Shown here piece after piece: positions 7,130 through 15,619 of a DNA stretch of 37,215 nucleotides. How positions within the stretch are numbered: the stretch's first letter is position 1; every line of letters begins with the position of its first letter. A program made the translations under genes and the position numbers. The stretch spans positions 1 to 37,215 of the forward strand of contig MGBT01000079.1 of assembly GCA_001788395.1 (NCBI GenBank), given 5' to 3'. Below the pieces are notes generated by a model. That model saw only the letters and a list, made by a program, of their open reading frames with translations. It ran no database searches and had not been told where the DNA came from. The stretch is from Candidatus Rokubacteria bacterium GWA2_70_23. Lineage in GTDB: Bacteria > Methylomirabilota > Methylomirabilia > Rokubacteriales > CSP1-6.

Positions 7130-8164
7130 TCAGGGTTGTCCGAACCGAAGATAGCGTGGCCACCAGTACCCGCGAATCGCGGGGTGGTTTCCGAGCTCCG
7201 CCAGCGGGCCCAGCCAGGCCCCCGGCATCCTCTGGACGCCCCGCTGGAGCGCCCGGAGCAGCCGGTAGGCCCGCCGACACGCGAGCACGCGCCGGCGATA
7301 CTCGTCCAGGGCGACCTCGAGCGGGCGGGCGCCGGCGATCACGGACTGGACGAGCTGCCCGCAAGCCCGCCCGAAGTAAGCCGCCGGGCGAATGCCCTCG
7401 CCGGTCAGCGGCAAGCACTGGCCCGCCGCGTCCCCCACCGCGAATATCCGGCCGGCGATCGGGGCCCCGAGCCGAGCGGGGAAATACGTCCCGTGGAAAC
7501 GGGTCGGGGCGAGGCCCAGGGTGCGAAGAAAGCGCGCGAGGGGCGCGCGCAGCTTCGGAGTGCCGGCATAGCTCCCGAGCCCGACGCGGCTCTGGGCGCC
7601 GGCGGGGAAAAGCCAGGCGGCCCCCTCGCGAAGGATCCCGGGGTCGATCCAGAAGTAGAGCGCCTCGCCCGAATAGTGGGCCTCGGTCTCCAGCCCGAAG
7701 CTCAGCGGCACGGCCGGCGCGGCGGGGAGCCCGCCGTCCCCGACCAGCGCGCGGTGCCAGCCTGACGCGTCGATCAGGCACGGGGCCTCGAAGCGCCCGG
7801 CGTCGGTCTCCACCACCCCACCCTCGAGCCCCCTGACGGCGGTGCGCAGGAAGTGAACCTGGCACTGGCCGAGCACGCCGCGGCAGAAGCGCCGGTAGTC
7901 GAAGGTGCAATAGGGCGACTCCGACGTGTCGTAGGTCACGGTCCGGCTCGGCGTGTGAATCACCACGCGGGTGTGGACCTGGATGACGCTCTCCTTCACG
8001 CCGAGGCGCTCGGCAACCCAGAGCGGCGTGCCGCAGGCCGAGGTCTGGTGCGAGCCCACCTCGTGCCTGTCGACCAGCAGCACCTTCCCTCGAAGCTCAC
8101 GGGCCACGGCGAGGCCGGCGAAGCTAGCGCCGACGATGATCGCGTCGTATTCTCGAGTTGGCAT
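7130..8164 (-). CDS. FAD-dependent oxidoreductase, geranylgeranyl reductase family
   Basis: The product has 344 residues. It opens with a dinucleotide-binding fold (DAIIVGASFAGLAVAREL, then VLLVDRHEVG), has the central ACLIDASGWH stretch, and the second FAD motif IFAVGDAAGQCLPLTGEGIRPAAYFG. These are features of the geranylgeranyl reductase/digeranylgeranyl lipid reductase flavoprotein family, which saturates isoprenoid chains. The actual substrate is unknown. The start at 8164 is placed at MPTREYD, directly before the beta-alpha-beta fold; the frame is open further upstream without family features. Co-oriented neighbours suggest it is part of the 10.9-5.3 kb unit. Confidence 0.8.
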   Translation of the reverse strand: MPTREYDAIIVGASFAGLAVARELRGKVLLVDRHEVGSHQTSACGTPLWVAERLGVKESVIQVHTRVVIHTPSRTVTYDTSESPYCTFDYRRFCRGVLGQCQVHFLRTAVRGLEGGVVETDAGRFEAPCLIDASGWHRALVGDGGLPAAPAVPLSFGLETEAHYSGEALYFWIDPGILREGAAWLFPAGAQSRVGLGSYAGTPKLRAPLARFLRTLGLAPTRFHGTYFPARLGAPIAGRIFAVGDAAGQCLPLTGEGIRPAAYFGRACGQLVQSVIAGARPLEVALDEYRRRVLACRRAYRLLRALQRGVQRMPGAWLGPLAELGNHPAIRGYWWPRYLRFGQP

Positions 8165-8729
8165 CGGTCCTGGAGAACCCTCCGCCCCGGGCTCCCTCCG
8201 TGCGATCTGGTGATGTGGAACGCGCTCCCTCGGAACGCCCTCCGGCATCCCGATCAGCCCTGCGGCCTCCGAGGGCCTCCACGCCTCGAAGACCTTGCAC
8301 AGTCGTCCCACGATCGTTCACCATCTGTTGGTGGGCTGCGATGGCTGCCAGGATTCGCCGCCTGAGCGCTGCCGGAGCACGGACCCGGCGGTACCGCTCG
8401 ACGAATCGCGCCCACGCCCAGGCCGCCCTCGCATCCCAGACCGGATTCTCGTTCGCATGTTGCTCCCTGCCTGGTCCGCTTCTCACGCCTATCACCTCTT
8501 TCGGCACGCGAGGAAGACCACGCTGTGCGATGTCGGCGACGTCCTCACGCGCACACCCCTTACCGCCCGTCTTCTCGGCCCCCACGTACGTCTCGGGGGC
8601 CTTCACGAAGGTCGCCTTGCACCTCGCGGCGCAGAAGACATACATCTTCCCCTCGTACGCCGACGTGGCCACGGCCTTCTTTTCGTCGACTGACATCCCG
8701 CACACCGGATCCTTCGCGATATGCCTCAC
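8124..8729 (-). CDS. YHS-domain protein with anomalous C-terminal extension
   Basis: The product starts at GTG 8729, next to a GAGGAGG stretch. Residues 1-~50 are a YHS metal-binding domain: DPVCGMSV (Cys10), YVFCAARC (Cys33, Cys37) and the closing APETYVG. Such proteins normally stop soon after GGKGC. Here the frame runs on for about 140 residues. Part of it, FVERYRRVRAPAALRRRILAAI, resembles the C-terminal end of small zinc-binding anti-sigma factors, and the rest is low-complexity and overlaps the flavoprotein start. I suspect a deletion fused the YHS gene to the tail of a lost anti-sigma gene. Only the first ~60 residues are assigned with confidence. Confidence 0.55.
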   Translation of the reverse strand: MRHIAKDPVCGMSVDEKKAVATSAYEGKMYVFCAARCKATFVKAPETYVGAEKTGGKGCAREDVADIAQRGLPRVPKEVIGVRSGPGREQHANENPVWDARAAWAWARFVERYRRVRAPAALRRRILAAIAAHQQMVNDRGTTVQGLRGVEALGGRRADRDAGGRSEGARSTSPDRTEGARGGGFSRTDANSRIRRDHRRR

Positions 8730-8982
8730 CTCCTCCTCTTCCCTGACCCTCCCGCCCAGCAGCCACGGGGGTGACCCGGACCTGAACGCCGAGACGCGAG
8801 ATCGTGCGTGCGAGCCCGTCGAACTGCTCGAGGCTGTCCGAACGGTAGACAACGAATGCCCTTCCCTTCCCCCGGGGCAACTCGCCAGTGGTTTGCTCCA
8901 TGCCCTCGGGCACGCTGGCAAGGGCTTGCGCCACCGCGCCGGCGATGGGGTCATCCCAACGAACCTCCAGCAAGTACTCCAT
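8560..8982 (-). CDS. Hypothetical small protein, 3' end uncertain
   Basis: The ATG at 8982 opens MEYLLEVRWDDPIAGAVA, and the frame remains protein-like through FVVYRSDSLEQFDGLARTISR and LGVQVRVTPVAAG (about 75 residues, an alpha/beta pattern). After that it becomes Arg/Gly-rich and overlaps the YHS gene for about 170 nt, which is unlikely to be real. A one-base frameshift near 8770 would end the protein at a TGA overlapping the YHS GTG. The family is not recognised. It overlaps the winged-helix gene upstream by 32 nt, so the three are probably translated together. Confidence 0.5.
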   Translation of the reverse strand: MEYLLEVRWDDPIAGAVAQALASVPEGMEQTTGELPRGKGRAFVVYRSDSLEQFDGLARTISRLGVQVRVTPVAAGREGQGRGGGEAYREGSGVRDVSRRKEGRGHVGVRGEDVCLLRREVQGDLREGPRDVRGGREDGR

Positions 8983-9235
8983 GCTCTTCCTCCGTCTCGC
9001 CCGCCCGCTCCCCCCGGATGGCACTCGCGCGCAGTGGCGTAGCGTCTCTCCGGGAAGCGGCGGCGACCCCTTCGATGGACAGTCGCCCGCTCGATGCGAG
9101 CAAATGAATGTAGTAGACCGCAGAGCCCTCCGGGATGCCGAGGGCCCCGGCGAGCTCCCGCGCCGACATCGTCCCGCCCGTCCTCAGGCAGGACAGCACC
9201 TCCTCCTCGATGGCGTCAAGCCAGCCGGGAACCAT
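8951..9235 (-). CDS. Small winged-helix DNA-binding protein
   Basis: The product has 94 residues, with a strong GGAAGGAGG site before ATG 9235. Residues ~8-55 form a compact winged helix: EEEVLSCLRTGGTMSARELA, then a recognition helix in GIPEGSAVYYIHLLASSGRLSIEGV. It resembles small regulators that read out a metal or thiol state, but no sensor residues are evident. The C-terminal third is low-complexity and may be non-native because it overlaps the next gene. It is probably a local regulator or an accessory of the surrounding metal-site genes. Confidence 0.6.
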   Translation of the reverse strand: MVPGWLDAIEEEVLSCLRTGGTMSARELAGALGIPEGSAVYYIHLLASSGRLSIEGVAAASRRDATPLRASAIRGERAGETEEEHGVLAGGSLG

Positions 9236-9263
9236 GGCGGTGTCCTCCTTCCTTGCGCCTGCG

Positions 9264-9503
9264 TCACGGGGCCCCGCTCATCCCGTCGGGCGGGGAGGCC
9301 GGGCGCGCATCGTTCGTCGTGCACAGCCCCCAGCAGAGTCCGCCGACGAGCACGAGAAGGCCGAGGGCGGCTGCCGCGGCCGGCCCCAGCCCAAGCCGAG
9401 GGACGAGCAGCCAGAAGACGAGCGGCAGGCTGCAGAGCCAGACCAGGCCGGCGATCATCATCGGCGTGAGCCTCTCCCTTCTCCGCCCCGTGCCGCGCTC
9501 CAT
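9264..9503 (-). CDS. Small membrane protein
   Basis: This 79-residue protein starts just after the Lgt stop (TGA then CATG) with GGAGAG upstream. It has two hydrophobic helices (IAGLVWLCSLPLVFWLLVP and AAALGLLVLVGGLCWGLC) joined by a short Gly-rich turn, and a polar C-terminus. The family is not recognised. Tight spacing with lgt implies one transcript. Confidence 0.6.
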   Translation of the reverse strand: MERGTGRRRERLTPMMIAGLVWLCSLPLVFWLLVPRLGLGPAAAAALGLLVLVGGLCWGLCTTNDARPASPPDGMSGAP

Positions 9504-9504
9504 G

Positions 9505-10266
9505 TCACACTCTCCGGGCCGTCAGCCTCCAGGCATAGGTGACGAGGGCGGCGGCGAGAAATGCGAGGCTCGCGCCCTGGAGCAGGGACAGGCCGAAGCC
9601 GAGATCCACGCGGTCTCCCCTGAAAACCTCCGTGACGAGACGGATCACCCCGTAGCCCCCCATGTACAGCAGAAAGAGCTGCCCATCGAAGGTCGTCCGC
9701 CTCCGGAGGCCCCACAGGGCTGCGAGGAGAGCAAGGTCGAGACCGAGCTCGTAGAGCTGGACCGGATGAAGCGGCACCCCCTGCGGGGCCATCGCCTGCG
9801 CGTCGGTGAAGGTGACGGCCCAGGGCAGCGCGCTGGGGCTGCCGTACGAGTCTCCGCTGAGGAAGCATCCCACCCGCCCGATTCCCTGGCCCAGGATGAG
9901 CGCGGGCGCGAGCGCATCGCCGAGGCGCCAGACGCTCAGCCGGCGCCCCCGCGCGTACCAGACGCCGGCAGCGAGACCGGCCAGGAGGCCGCCGTGCAGG
10001 GCCAGCCCGCCACGCCAAACGGCGAGGACGCCGAACGGATCACGCCAGAGCAGCTCCGGCTCCCACCCCAGCACGTAGGCGAGCCGGCCGCCCGCGAGGC
10101 CTGCCAGGATCACCGGGAGCGCCAAGTCGTTGACCGTATCGCCAGGGAGCCCCTTGCGTCGGGCCTCCAGGCTCCCGACCCAGATGGCCGCCAGGAAAGC
10201 GGCCGCGACTAGCACGCCGTAGCTGTGGACGCTGAAGCCGCCCACCTGGAAAAGCACCGGGTACAT
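9505..10266 (-). CDS. lgt: Prolipoprotein diacylglyceryl transferase (Lgt family)
   Basis: The product has 253 residues and seven predicted helices. Lgt transfers diacylglycerol from phosphatidylglycerol to the lipobox Cys of prolipoproteins in the inner membrane. Visible landmarks are HSYGVLVA near the N-terminus, GGLALHGGLLAG with His91, and the signature GRVGCFLSGDSYGSP at 130-144, followed by HPVQLYE. The signature differs from the enterobacterial GRIGNFxNGE (Asn to Cys, NGE to SGD). This is a divergent Lgt subfamily, and the protein may act on special substrates or duplicate a housekeeping copy. GGAGGCGG precedes the ATG. Neighbouring small membrane and metal-site genes give no obvious lipoprotein substrate. 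Confidence 0.85.
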   Translation of the reverse strand: MYPVLFQVGGFSVHSYGVLVAAAFLAAIWVGSLEARRKGLPGDTVNDLALPVILAGLAGGRLAYVLGWEPELLWRDPFGVLAVWRGGLALHGGLLAGLAAGVWYARGRRLSVWRLGDALAPALILGQGIGRVGCFLSGDSYGSPSALPWAVTFTDAQAMAPQGVPLHPVQLYELGLDLALLAALWGLRRRTTFDGQLFLLYMGGYGVIRLVTEVFRGDRVDLGFGLSLLQGASLAFLAAALVTYAWRLTARRV

Positions 10267-10377
10267 GCTATCCGCCTCCGCGTCAGCGTGCGCCGCCGGA
10301 GAGGCCCAGTGCCGCAGCGAGGGAGATTCCGATGTGGCCGGGCGCGCCCGCCCGCCCGACCCGCCGATCCAGGACGT

Positions 10378-10581
10378 TCATCGCGGCTTGCCCTCCTCGG
10401 TGCTCCGCGACGACTCCGCCCCGCCGTGGTGACCGCGGTGCATGCCGAAGAAGTGCAGCAGCGGGCAGAGCAGGAGCACGAGGAAGCCGAGCGCCTGCCC
10501 TCCGCTTACCTCCACGGCCGGGAGGTAGAGATACCCCACGACCACGGCGAGGACGACCATCCAGATCCACCAGCGGGTCAT
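10378..10581 (-). CDS. DUF2933-like small membrane protein
   Basis: This 67-residue protein starts at ATG 10581, preceded by GGAGG; a second ATG 15 nt upstream has a poorer site. Helix one is WWIWMVVLAVVVGYLYLP. Helix two ends in the typical segment LLLCPLLHFFGMHRGHHGG, where Cys, His and Met could hold copper or another metal. Such proteins are common beside copper-resistance genes. The tail is polar. It is probably co-transcribed with the gene at 10682-10870 and with lgt. Confidence 0.7.
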   Translation of the reverse strand: MTRWWIWMVVLAVVVGYLYLPAVEVSGGQALGFLVLLLCPLLHFFGMHRGHHGGAESSRSTEEGKPR

Positions 10582-10681
10582 CGCACGGCCCTCCATGTGC
10601 GCAACTCCCGTCGGCCCGGCCGGTTCGAGGGCGGGACGAACCGGGCGAGGAGCGGCGTGTCAAGCGTCACTGGCACCATCC

Positions 10682-10870
10682 TCAGTGGCATCCTCCCGAA
10701 TGGCCGGAGTGCACGGGGTCCTTCTTCTCCTCCGTCGGTTTGCCCGGCGCCTCGTCGGCATCGCGCTTACGGGAATGACCGCCGCCGCAACCCATCCCGA
10801 AGCGGTGCATCGCCACGAAAACGCCCGCGAGCAGGATCCAGATGCCGTAGTTCCTCAGGAAATCTTCCAT
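10682..10870 (-). CDS. Small His/Cys-rich membrane protein
   Basis: The product has 62 residues. The N-terminus MEDFLRNYGIWILLAGVFVAMH forms one helix, followed by FGMGCGGGHS, a charged linker, and the ending VHSGHSGGCH. The His/Cys-rich ends suggest metal binding, similar in style to the neighbouring DUF2933-like protein. The start at ATG 10870 has AGGGGG 7 nt upstream, and a good sigma-54-type promoter lies 27 nt before it. It is the first gene of a long co-directed series. Confidence 0.65.
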   Translation of the reverse strand: MEDFLRNYGIWILLAGVFVAMHRFGMGCGGGHSRKRDADEAPGKPTEEKKDPVHSGHSGGCH

Positions 10871-10896
10871 GGCATGTCCCCCTGACCATGGAGGGA

Positions 10897-10911
10897 GCAA
10901 GGCGGGTGCCA
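10897..10911 (-). promoter_or_regulatory. Candidate sigma-54 promoter of the 10.9-5.3 kb gene series
   Basis: Minus strand TGGCACCCGCCTTGC: 10 of 11 consensus positions match and the GG-N10-GC spacing is exact. Transcription would start about 12 nt downstream, leaving a leader of roughly 15 nt with the AGGGGG ribosome site before ATG 10870. Confidence 0.65.
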
Positions 10912-10984
10912 GCGAGCTCGTGCGTGAACTCGCAGAGTGGCGCGGGGTTACGTCACGTGCACGGGAAGAGCAGGGACAGGCTCA

Positions 10985-11035
10985 GACAAAGTGGCAAAGC
11001 GGATGGAAGGAGACGTCCAGGCCCGACTTCTTGTC
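10985..11035. promoter_or_regulatory. Paired candidate activator sites upstream of the 10870 promoter
   Basis: GACAAAGTGGC (10985-10995) and GACTTCTTGTC (11025-11035) start 40 bp apart. The proximal one lies 74 bp from the candidate sigma-54 promoter. The proximal site differs by one base from GACAGAGTGGC at 17065. Confidence 0.5.
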
Positions 11036-11074
11036 AGCGGGTTGCAGCCGGAGAATGCGGCCCGGGAGAGAGAC

Positions 11075-11106
11075 GACCCCCCGGGAACCGAAGCTCCCGG
11101 GGGGTC
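11075..11106 (-). terminator. Hairpin terminator after the PepSY-like gene
   Basis: A perfect 12-bp stem (GACCCCCCGGGA / TCCCGGGGGGTC) with an 8-nt loop begins 19 nt after the stop codon at 11125. On the minus strand it is followed by CGTCTCTCTC, a weak pyrimidine tail rather than a T run. Confidence 0.6.
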
Positions 11107-11124
11107 GCACACAGACAATCCTGG

Positions 11125-11589
11125 CTAACCGCTACGGCGCTGCGGGCCGCCGAACGGCATTACGTTCCCCAACGGGTTGATGTGGAAGGTGCGCACCTGC
11201 CCGTCGGCGCCCTTCAACTCCACCGAGTACATCGTGCCGTGCATCCCGGTAAACGGGAGCACCTTCTCGACCGTGAATCCCTTGAGATAGGTGTCCGCGT
11301 ACTGCTGAGCCAGCTCCTTGGCCTTCTCCTCCGTGATCTGGGCCGACTGGGCACCGGCGCCAGCCTCTCCGGCCGCGCCGCCCATCATGCCGGGCCCCAT
11401 CGTCCCACCACCCATCATCCCTCCGCCCATCATGCCGGGCCCCATCGTCCCGCCGCCCATCATGCCTCCGCCCATCATGCCCGGGCCCATGCCGCCTGCC
11501 GCGGGACCACCACCCATCTGGGCGAGGGCCACGCCGGCGAGCAGGGCGACCACACCTACCGCGAGCGCTACGCTTAGAAAACGCCTCAT
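11125..11589 (-). CDS. Secreted Met/Gly-rich protein with PepSY-like domain
   Basis: The product has 154 residues. A Sec signal peptide (FLSVALAVGVVALLAGVALA) is followed by a low-complexity stretch, residues ~25-72, of tandem GPGMMGGGMMGGGTM units, then an alpha/beta domain beginning ITEEKAKELAQQYADTY and ending VELKGADGQVRTFHINPLG. The domain has the helix-plus-strands layout of PepSY-like proteins. Met-rich segments of this kind bind Cu(I) in periplasmic copper proteins, so copper buffering is a reasonable inference. AAAGGAGGTGA is a near-perfect ribosome site. A strong sigma-54-type promoter precedes the gene, and a hairpin terminator follows, so it is monocistronic. Confidence 0.7.
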   Translation of the reverse strand: MRRFLSVALAVGVVALLAGVALAQMGGGPAAGGMGPGMMGGGMMGGGTMGPGMMGGGMMGGGTMGPGMMGGAAGEAGAGAQSAQITEEKAKELAQQYADTYLKGFTVEKVLPFTGMHGTMYSVELKGADGQVRTFHINPLGNVMPFGGPQRRSG

Positions 11590-11645
11590 CTGGTCTCACC
11601 TCCTTTCTGTCGATCCGGTTATCGCGTTCCTCATCTGAAGTGGGA

Positions 11646-11660
11646 GCAGGACCCGTGCCA
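11646..11660 (-). promoter_or_regulatory. Candidate sigma-54 promoter of the PepSY-like gene
   Basis: Minus strand TGGCACGGGTCCTGC: the -24 box is perfect and the -12 box is CTGC, with exact GG-N10-GC spacing. It lies 57 nt before the ATG at 11589, giving a leader of about 45 nt. Confidence 0.65.
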
Positions 11661-11743
11661 CGCAGGACGGCCTGTGGGGATCCTGTCTTTTCAGCTGCTT
11701 CGACGGCTGGCTGGGCTTCGGGGTCCGGCCGCCTCGCCGGTAT

Positions 11744-11807
11744 TGTCGAAACCCATCGACATCCGTGTCGACCGACATCGCTGCCGGCGTCAGCCCGACG
11801 AACTGAC
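11744..11807. promoter_or_regulatory. Cluster of candidate activator half-sites upstream of the PepSY-like gene
   Basis: TGTCGA (11744) and TCGACA (11756) form one inverted repeat. TCGACATCCGTGTCGA (11756-11771) is a second, perfect one. A weaker copy, GACGAACTGAC, starts at 11797, 39 bp after GACATCCGTGTC (11758). They lie about 85-150 bp upstream of the promoter. The core resembles GACATCCTGTC at 17106. Confidence 0.45.
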
Positions 11808-11827
11808 GCATGGGCGCGCGAGGGTCA

Positions 11828-13082
<1,255 letters not shown>

Positions 13083-13105
<23 letters not shown>

Positions 13106-13652
13106 CTTTCCCCTCCCGGCCGCTCAGCCTTCCCTGCCGCGCCTCGTCGAGCTTCGCGTGGATGACCTCGGGACCGTCGAGCCCGCCGATGTGCTTGTAG
13201 GTGATGCGCCCGTCAGGGTCGATGAAGAAGGTCTCGGGGAGCCCCCACACCCCGTAGCCGATGGCGATGCGGCTGCCGGCGTCGATCCCGTTGAGGTAGG
13301 TGATGCCGAACTCGCGCAGGAACTCCCGGGCCGCCGCCTCGCGGTCCTGCATGTTGATCCCGAGGAAGACCACGTCCTGGCCCTGGTGGTCCTTCCAGGA
13401 GGCCTCCAGCATCCGCGCCTCGGCCCGGCACGGCGGGCACCACGACGCCCAGAAGTTGAGAAACACGACCTTGCCCCGCAGGTCGGCCAGGCTGAGCTCC
13501 TTGCCGTCGAACAGCTGCACCGTGAACGGCGGGGCCGGGCGGCCGATAAGCGGTGACGGGATCTCGCGCGGATCCCGCGTGAAGCCGTAGGCCAGGACCG
13601 CGATGAGCGGGACGCCCAGCCCGAAGACGATGGCGAGCCGCTTCCAGTTCAT
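13083..13652 (-). CDS. ccmG: CcmG/DsbE thioredoxin of cytochrome c maturation
   Basis: The product has 189 residues, with one N-terminal membrane anchor (LAIVFGLGVPLIAVLAYGF) and a periplasmic thioredoxin domain. The active site is WASWCPPCRAE (Cys72, Cys75). The family-typical GVWGLPETFFIDPDGRI carries the cis-proline, and VVFLGINMQD is also as in CcmG. It passes electrons from the CcdA-type protein to CcmH/apocytochrome. It starts 1-2 nt after ccmF ends and overlaps ccmH. Confidence 0.93.
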
Positions 13653-13653
13653 C

Positions 13654-15609
13654 TCACGCCTCCCGGGCCGCCCGCCGGAACGGCCAGATCACCAGGAGGG
13701 TCCCCAGGACGAGGACGCCGCCCCCGATCCAGACCCAGTTCACCATCGGTCGCACCATGACCTTCACGGTGGCCTGTCCCGACTTGATCTCGCTGAACCC
13801 GGAGAGGATCAGGTAGAGGTCCTCCTTCAAGCTCATCCGGAGCACGGCCCGTCCCACGGGCGACTGCCGGGCCGGGAAGAACTTGAGGGCGGGGCTCAGC
13901 ACGCCGAGCTCCTGCGCGTCGTTGAACACTCGGAAGTCGGCCTCCACGCGCTCGTGGGTGGGCCGCTGCATTCGTCGCAACCCCTCGAACCGCAGCGTGA
14001 AGCGGCCGAGCCCCACGGTCTCCCCAGACGCCACGGTGGCGCTGTGCTCCTGGCTGAAGTTCATCGAGCCGGTGATGCCCAGCACCATGAGCACGATGCC
14101 CAGGTGGACGACGAAGCCGCCGTAGCGCCGCTGGTTACGCCGGAGCAGGCTCCCCAGCGCGGCGAGGACGCCCTCGCCCGCGATGGCCCGCCGCGCGGCC
14201 ACCGCCCGCGCCGTGTCGTGGATCATCGTGAGGAGGACGAAGGCCGACAGCGTCAAGGCCAGCAGCGGCCACAGGTCCCGCACCCCGAGCACCGCCAGCG
14301 CGACGGCGACGACGACGGACAGCACAGCCGGCCAGAGGAAGTTGCGCCGGAGGTTGTCTGCCGAGGCCTTGCGCCAGGCGATGAGCGGCCCGACGCCCAT
14401 CAGGAAGAGCAACGCCACGAAGAGCGGCACGGTGACCCGGGAGAAGTACGGCGCCCCGACCGAGAGCTTGACCCCCGTCACCGCCTCGGCCACCAGCGGG
14501 AAGATCGTGCCCAGCACGATCGTGAAGGTGACGGCGGCCAGAACCACGTTGTTCAGCAGGAAGGTGGACTCGCGGCTCACCATGGAGTCGATCTCGGGCT
14601 GCGAGCGCAGGCGGTCGGCGCGGAGCGCGACCAGCGCGAAGGAGCCGAGGAGCACGAGCGCCAGGAAGCCGAGGAACAGGCCGCCCACCGGCCCCGAGGA
14701 GAAGGCGTGGACCGAGGACAGCACCCCGCTCCGGGTGAGGAACGTGCCGAAGATCGTGAGCGCGAAGGTCACGATGATCAGCGAGACGTTCCAGACCTTG
14801 AGCATCCCCCTCCGCTCCTGGATCTGCACCGAGTGCAGGAACGCGGTGGCCGGCAGCCACGGCAGGAACGAGGCGTTCTCCACCGGGTCCCACGCCCAGA
14901 AGCCGCCCCAGCCGAGCACGTGGTACGACCACCACCCGCCGAAGATGTTGCCGAGCGTGAGGAAGAGCCAGCCGCCGATCGTCCACCGCCGCGTCGTGGC
15001 GATCCACCCCTCGTCCAGCCGGCCGGTGATGAGCGCCGCCATCGCGAAGGCGTACGGCACCGTGAGGGCCACGAAGCCCGCGTAGAGCATGGGCGGGTGG
15101 GTGAACATGTCGACGTCCTCGAGCAGCGGGTTCAGCCCGCGGCCGTCGAGCGGAACGGGCCACAGCCGCTCGAACGGGGGCGAGGCGAAGGCCAGCACCC
15201 CCAGGAAGAACGCGGAGACCCCGGAGAAGACCGCCATCAGCCACGGCATCAGCTCCCGGTGGCGCGCCCGCTGCTGCCAGACCGCGAGCCCCGCGAAGGC
15301 CACGAGCATCCATTCCCAGAGCAGCAGCGAGCCCTCGAGCGCCGCCCACAGCCCGGTGACACGGTAGTAGAGCGGCGTGCGGAGCGAGCTGTTGTTCGCG
15401 ACATACTGGAGGCTGAAGTCGGCGGTGACCAGTGCCCAGATCAGGGCGAGCGCGGCCACGGTGACCAGGACCAGCTGCCCGAGCATCGACGCGCCCCCGA
15501 GGGCGAGCCGGCGCGGCCCGCCCCGGCCGGCCAGCCACGGGACGGCCATGCCGCCGAGCGCGAGGGCGAATGCGAGGAGGAGACTCCAGGAGCCGATGGT
15601 CGCTGTCAG
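13654..15609 (-). CDS. ccmF: CcmF, haem lyase subunit, with probable CTG start
   Basis: The protein is a multi-helix membrane protein (about 15 helices) with the WWD domain GGWWSYHVLGWGGFWAWD at about residues 225-241 and PPMLYAGFV before it. It attaches haem to apocytochrome c. An ATG at 15549 would give 631 residues but would cut into the conserved first helix. The same frame upstream reads TIGSWSLLLAFALALGG, the normal CcmF N-terminus. No ATG, GTG or TTG exists in frame back to the previous gene. The best candidate is the CTG at 15609, 11 nt after the CcdA stop and behind GAGGGCG, giving 651 residues. Confidence 0.9.
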   Translation of the reverse strand: MTATIGSWSLLLAFALALGGMAVPWLAGRGGPRRLALGGASMLGQLVLVTVAALALIWALVTADFSLQYVANNSSLRTPLYYRVTGLWAALEGSLLLWEWMLVAFAGLAVWQQRARHRELMPWLMAVFSGVSAFFLGVLAFASPPFERLWPVPLDGRGLNPLLEDVDMFTHPPMLYAGFVALTVPYAFAMAALITGRLDEGWIATTRRWTIGGWLFLTLGNIFGGWWSYHVLGWGGFWAWDPVENASFLPWLPATAFLHSVQIQERRGMLKVWNVSLIIVTFALTIFGTFLTRSGVLSSVHAFSSGPVGGLFLGFLALVLLGSFALVALRADRLRSQPEIDSMVSRESTFLLNNVVLAAVTFTIVLGTIFPLVAEAVTGVKLSVGAPYFSRVTVPLFVALLFLMGVGPLIAWRKASADNLRRNFLWPAVLSVVVAVALAVLGVRDLWPLLALTLSAFVLLTMIHDTARAVAARRAIAGEGVLAALGSLLRRNQRRYGGFVVHLGIVLMVLGITGSMNFSQEHSATVASGETVGLGRFTLRFEGLRRMQRPTHERVEADFRVFNDAQELGVLSPALKFFPARQSPVGRAVLRMSLKEDLYLILSGFSEIKSGQATVKVMVRPMVNWVWIGGGVLVLGTLLVIWPFRRAAREA

Positions 15610-15619
15610 GGTCGCGCCC

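Noticed and set aside
7130-7132. TGA between the flavoprotein and the rhodanese frame as a selenocysteine codon
   Set aside because: The flavoprotein is complete at this point, the rhodanese has lost its N-terminal half, and I saw no stem-loop like that at 18547.
8165-8311. N-terminal extension of the flavoprotein (CKVFEAWRPSEAAGLIGMPEG region)
   Set aside because: It precedes the FAD-binding fold with no family support; it may be another gene remnant, but I could not identify it.
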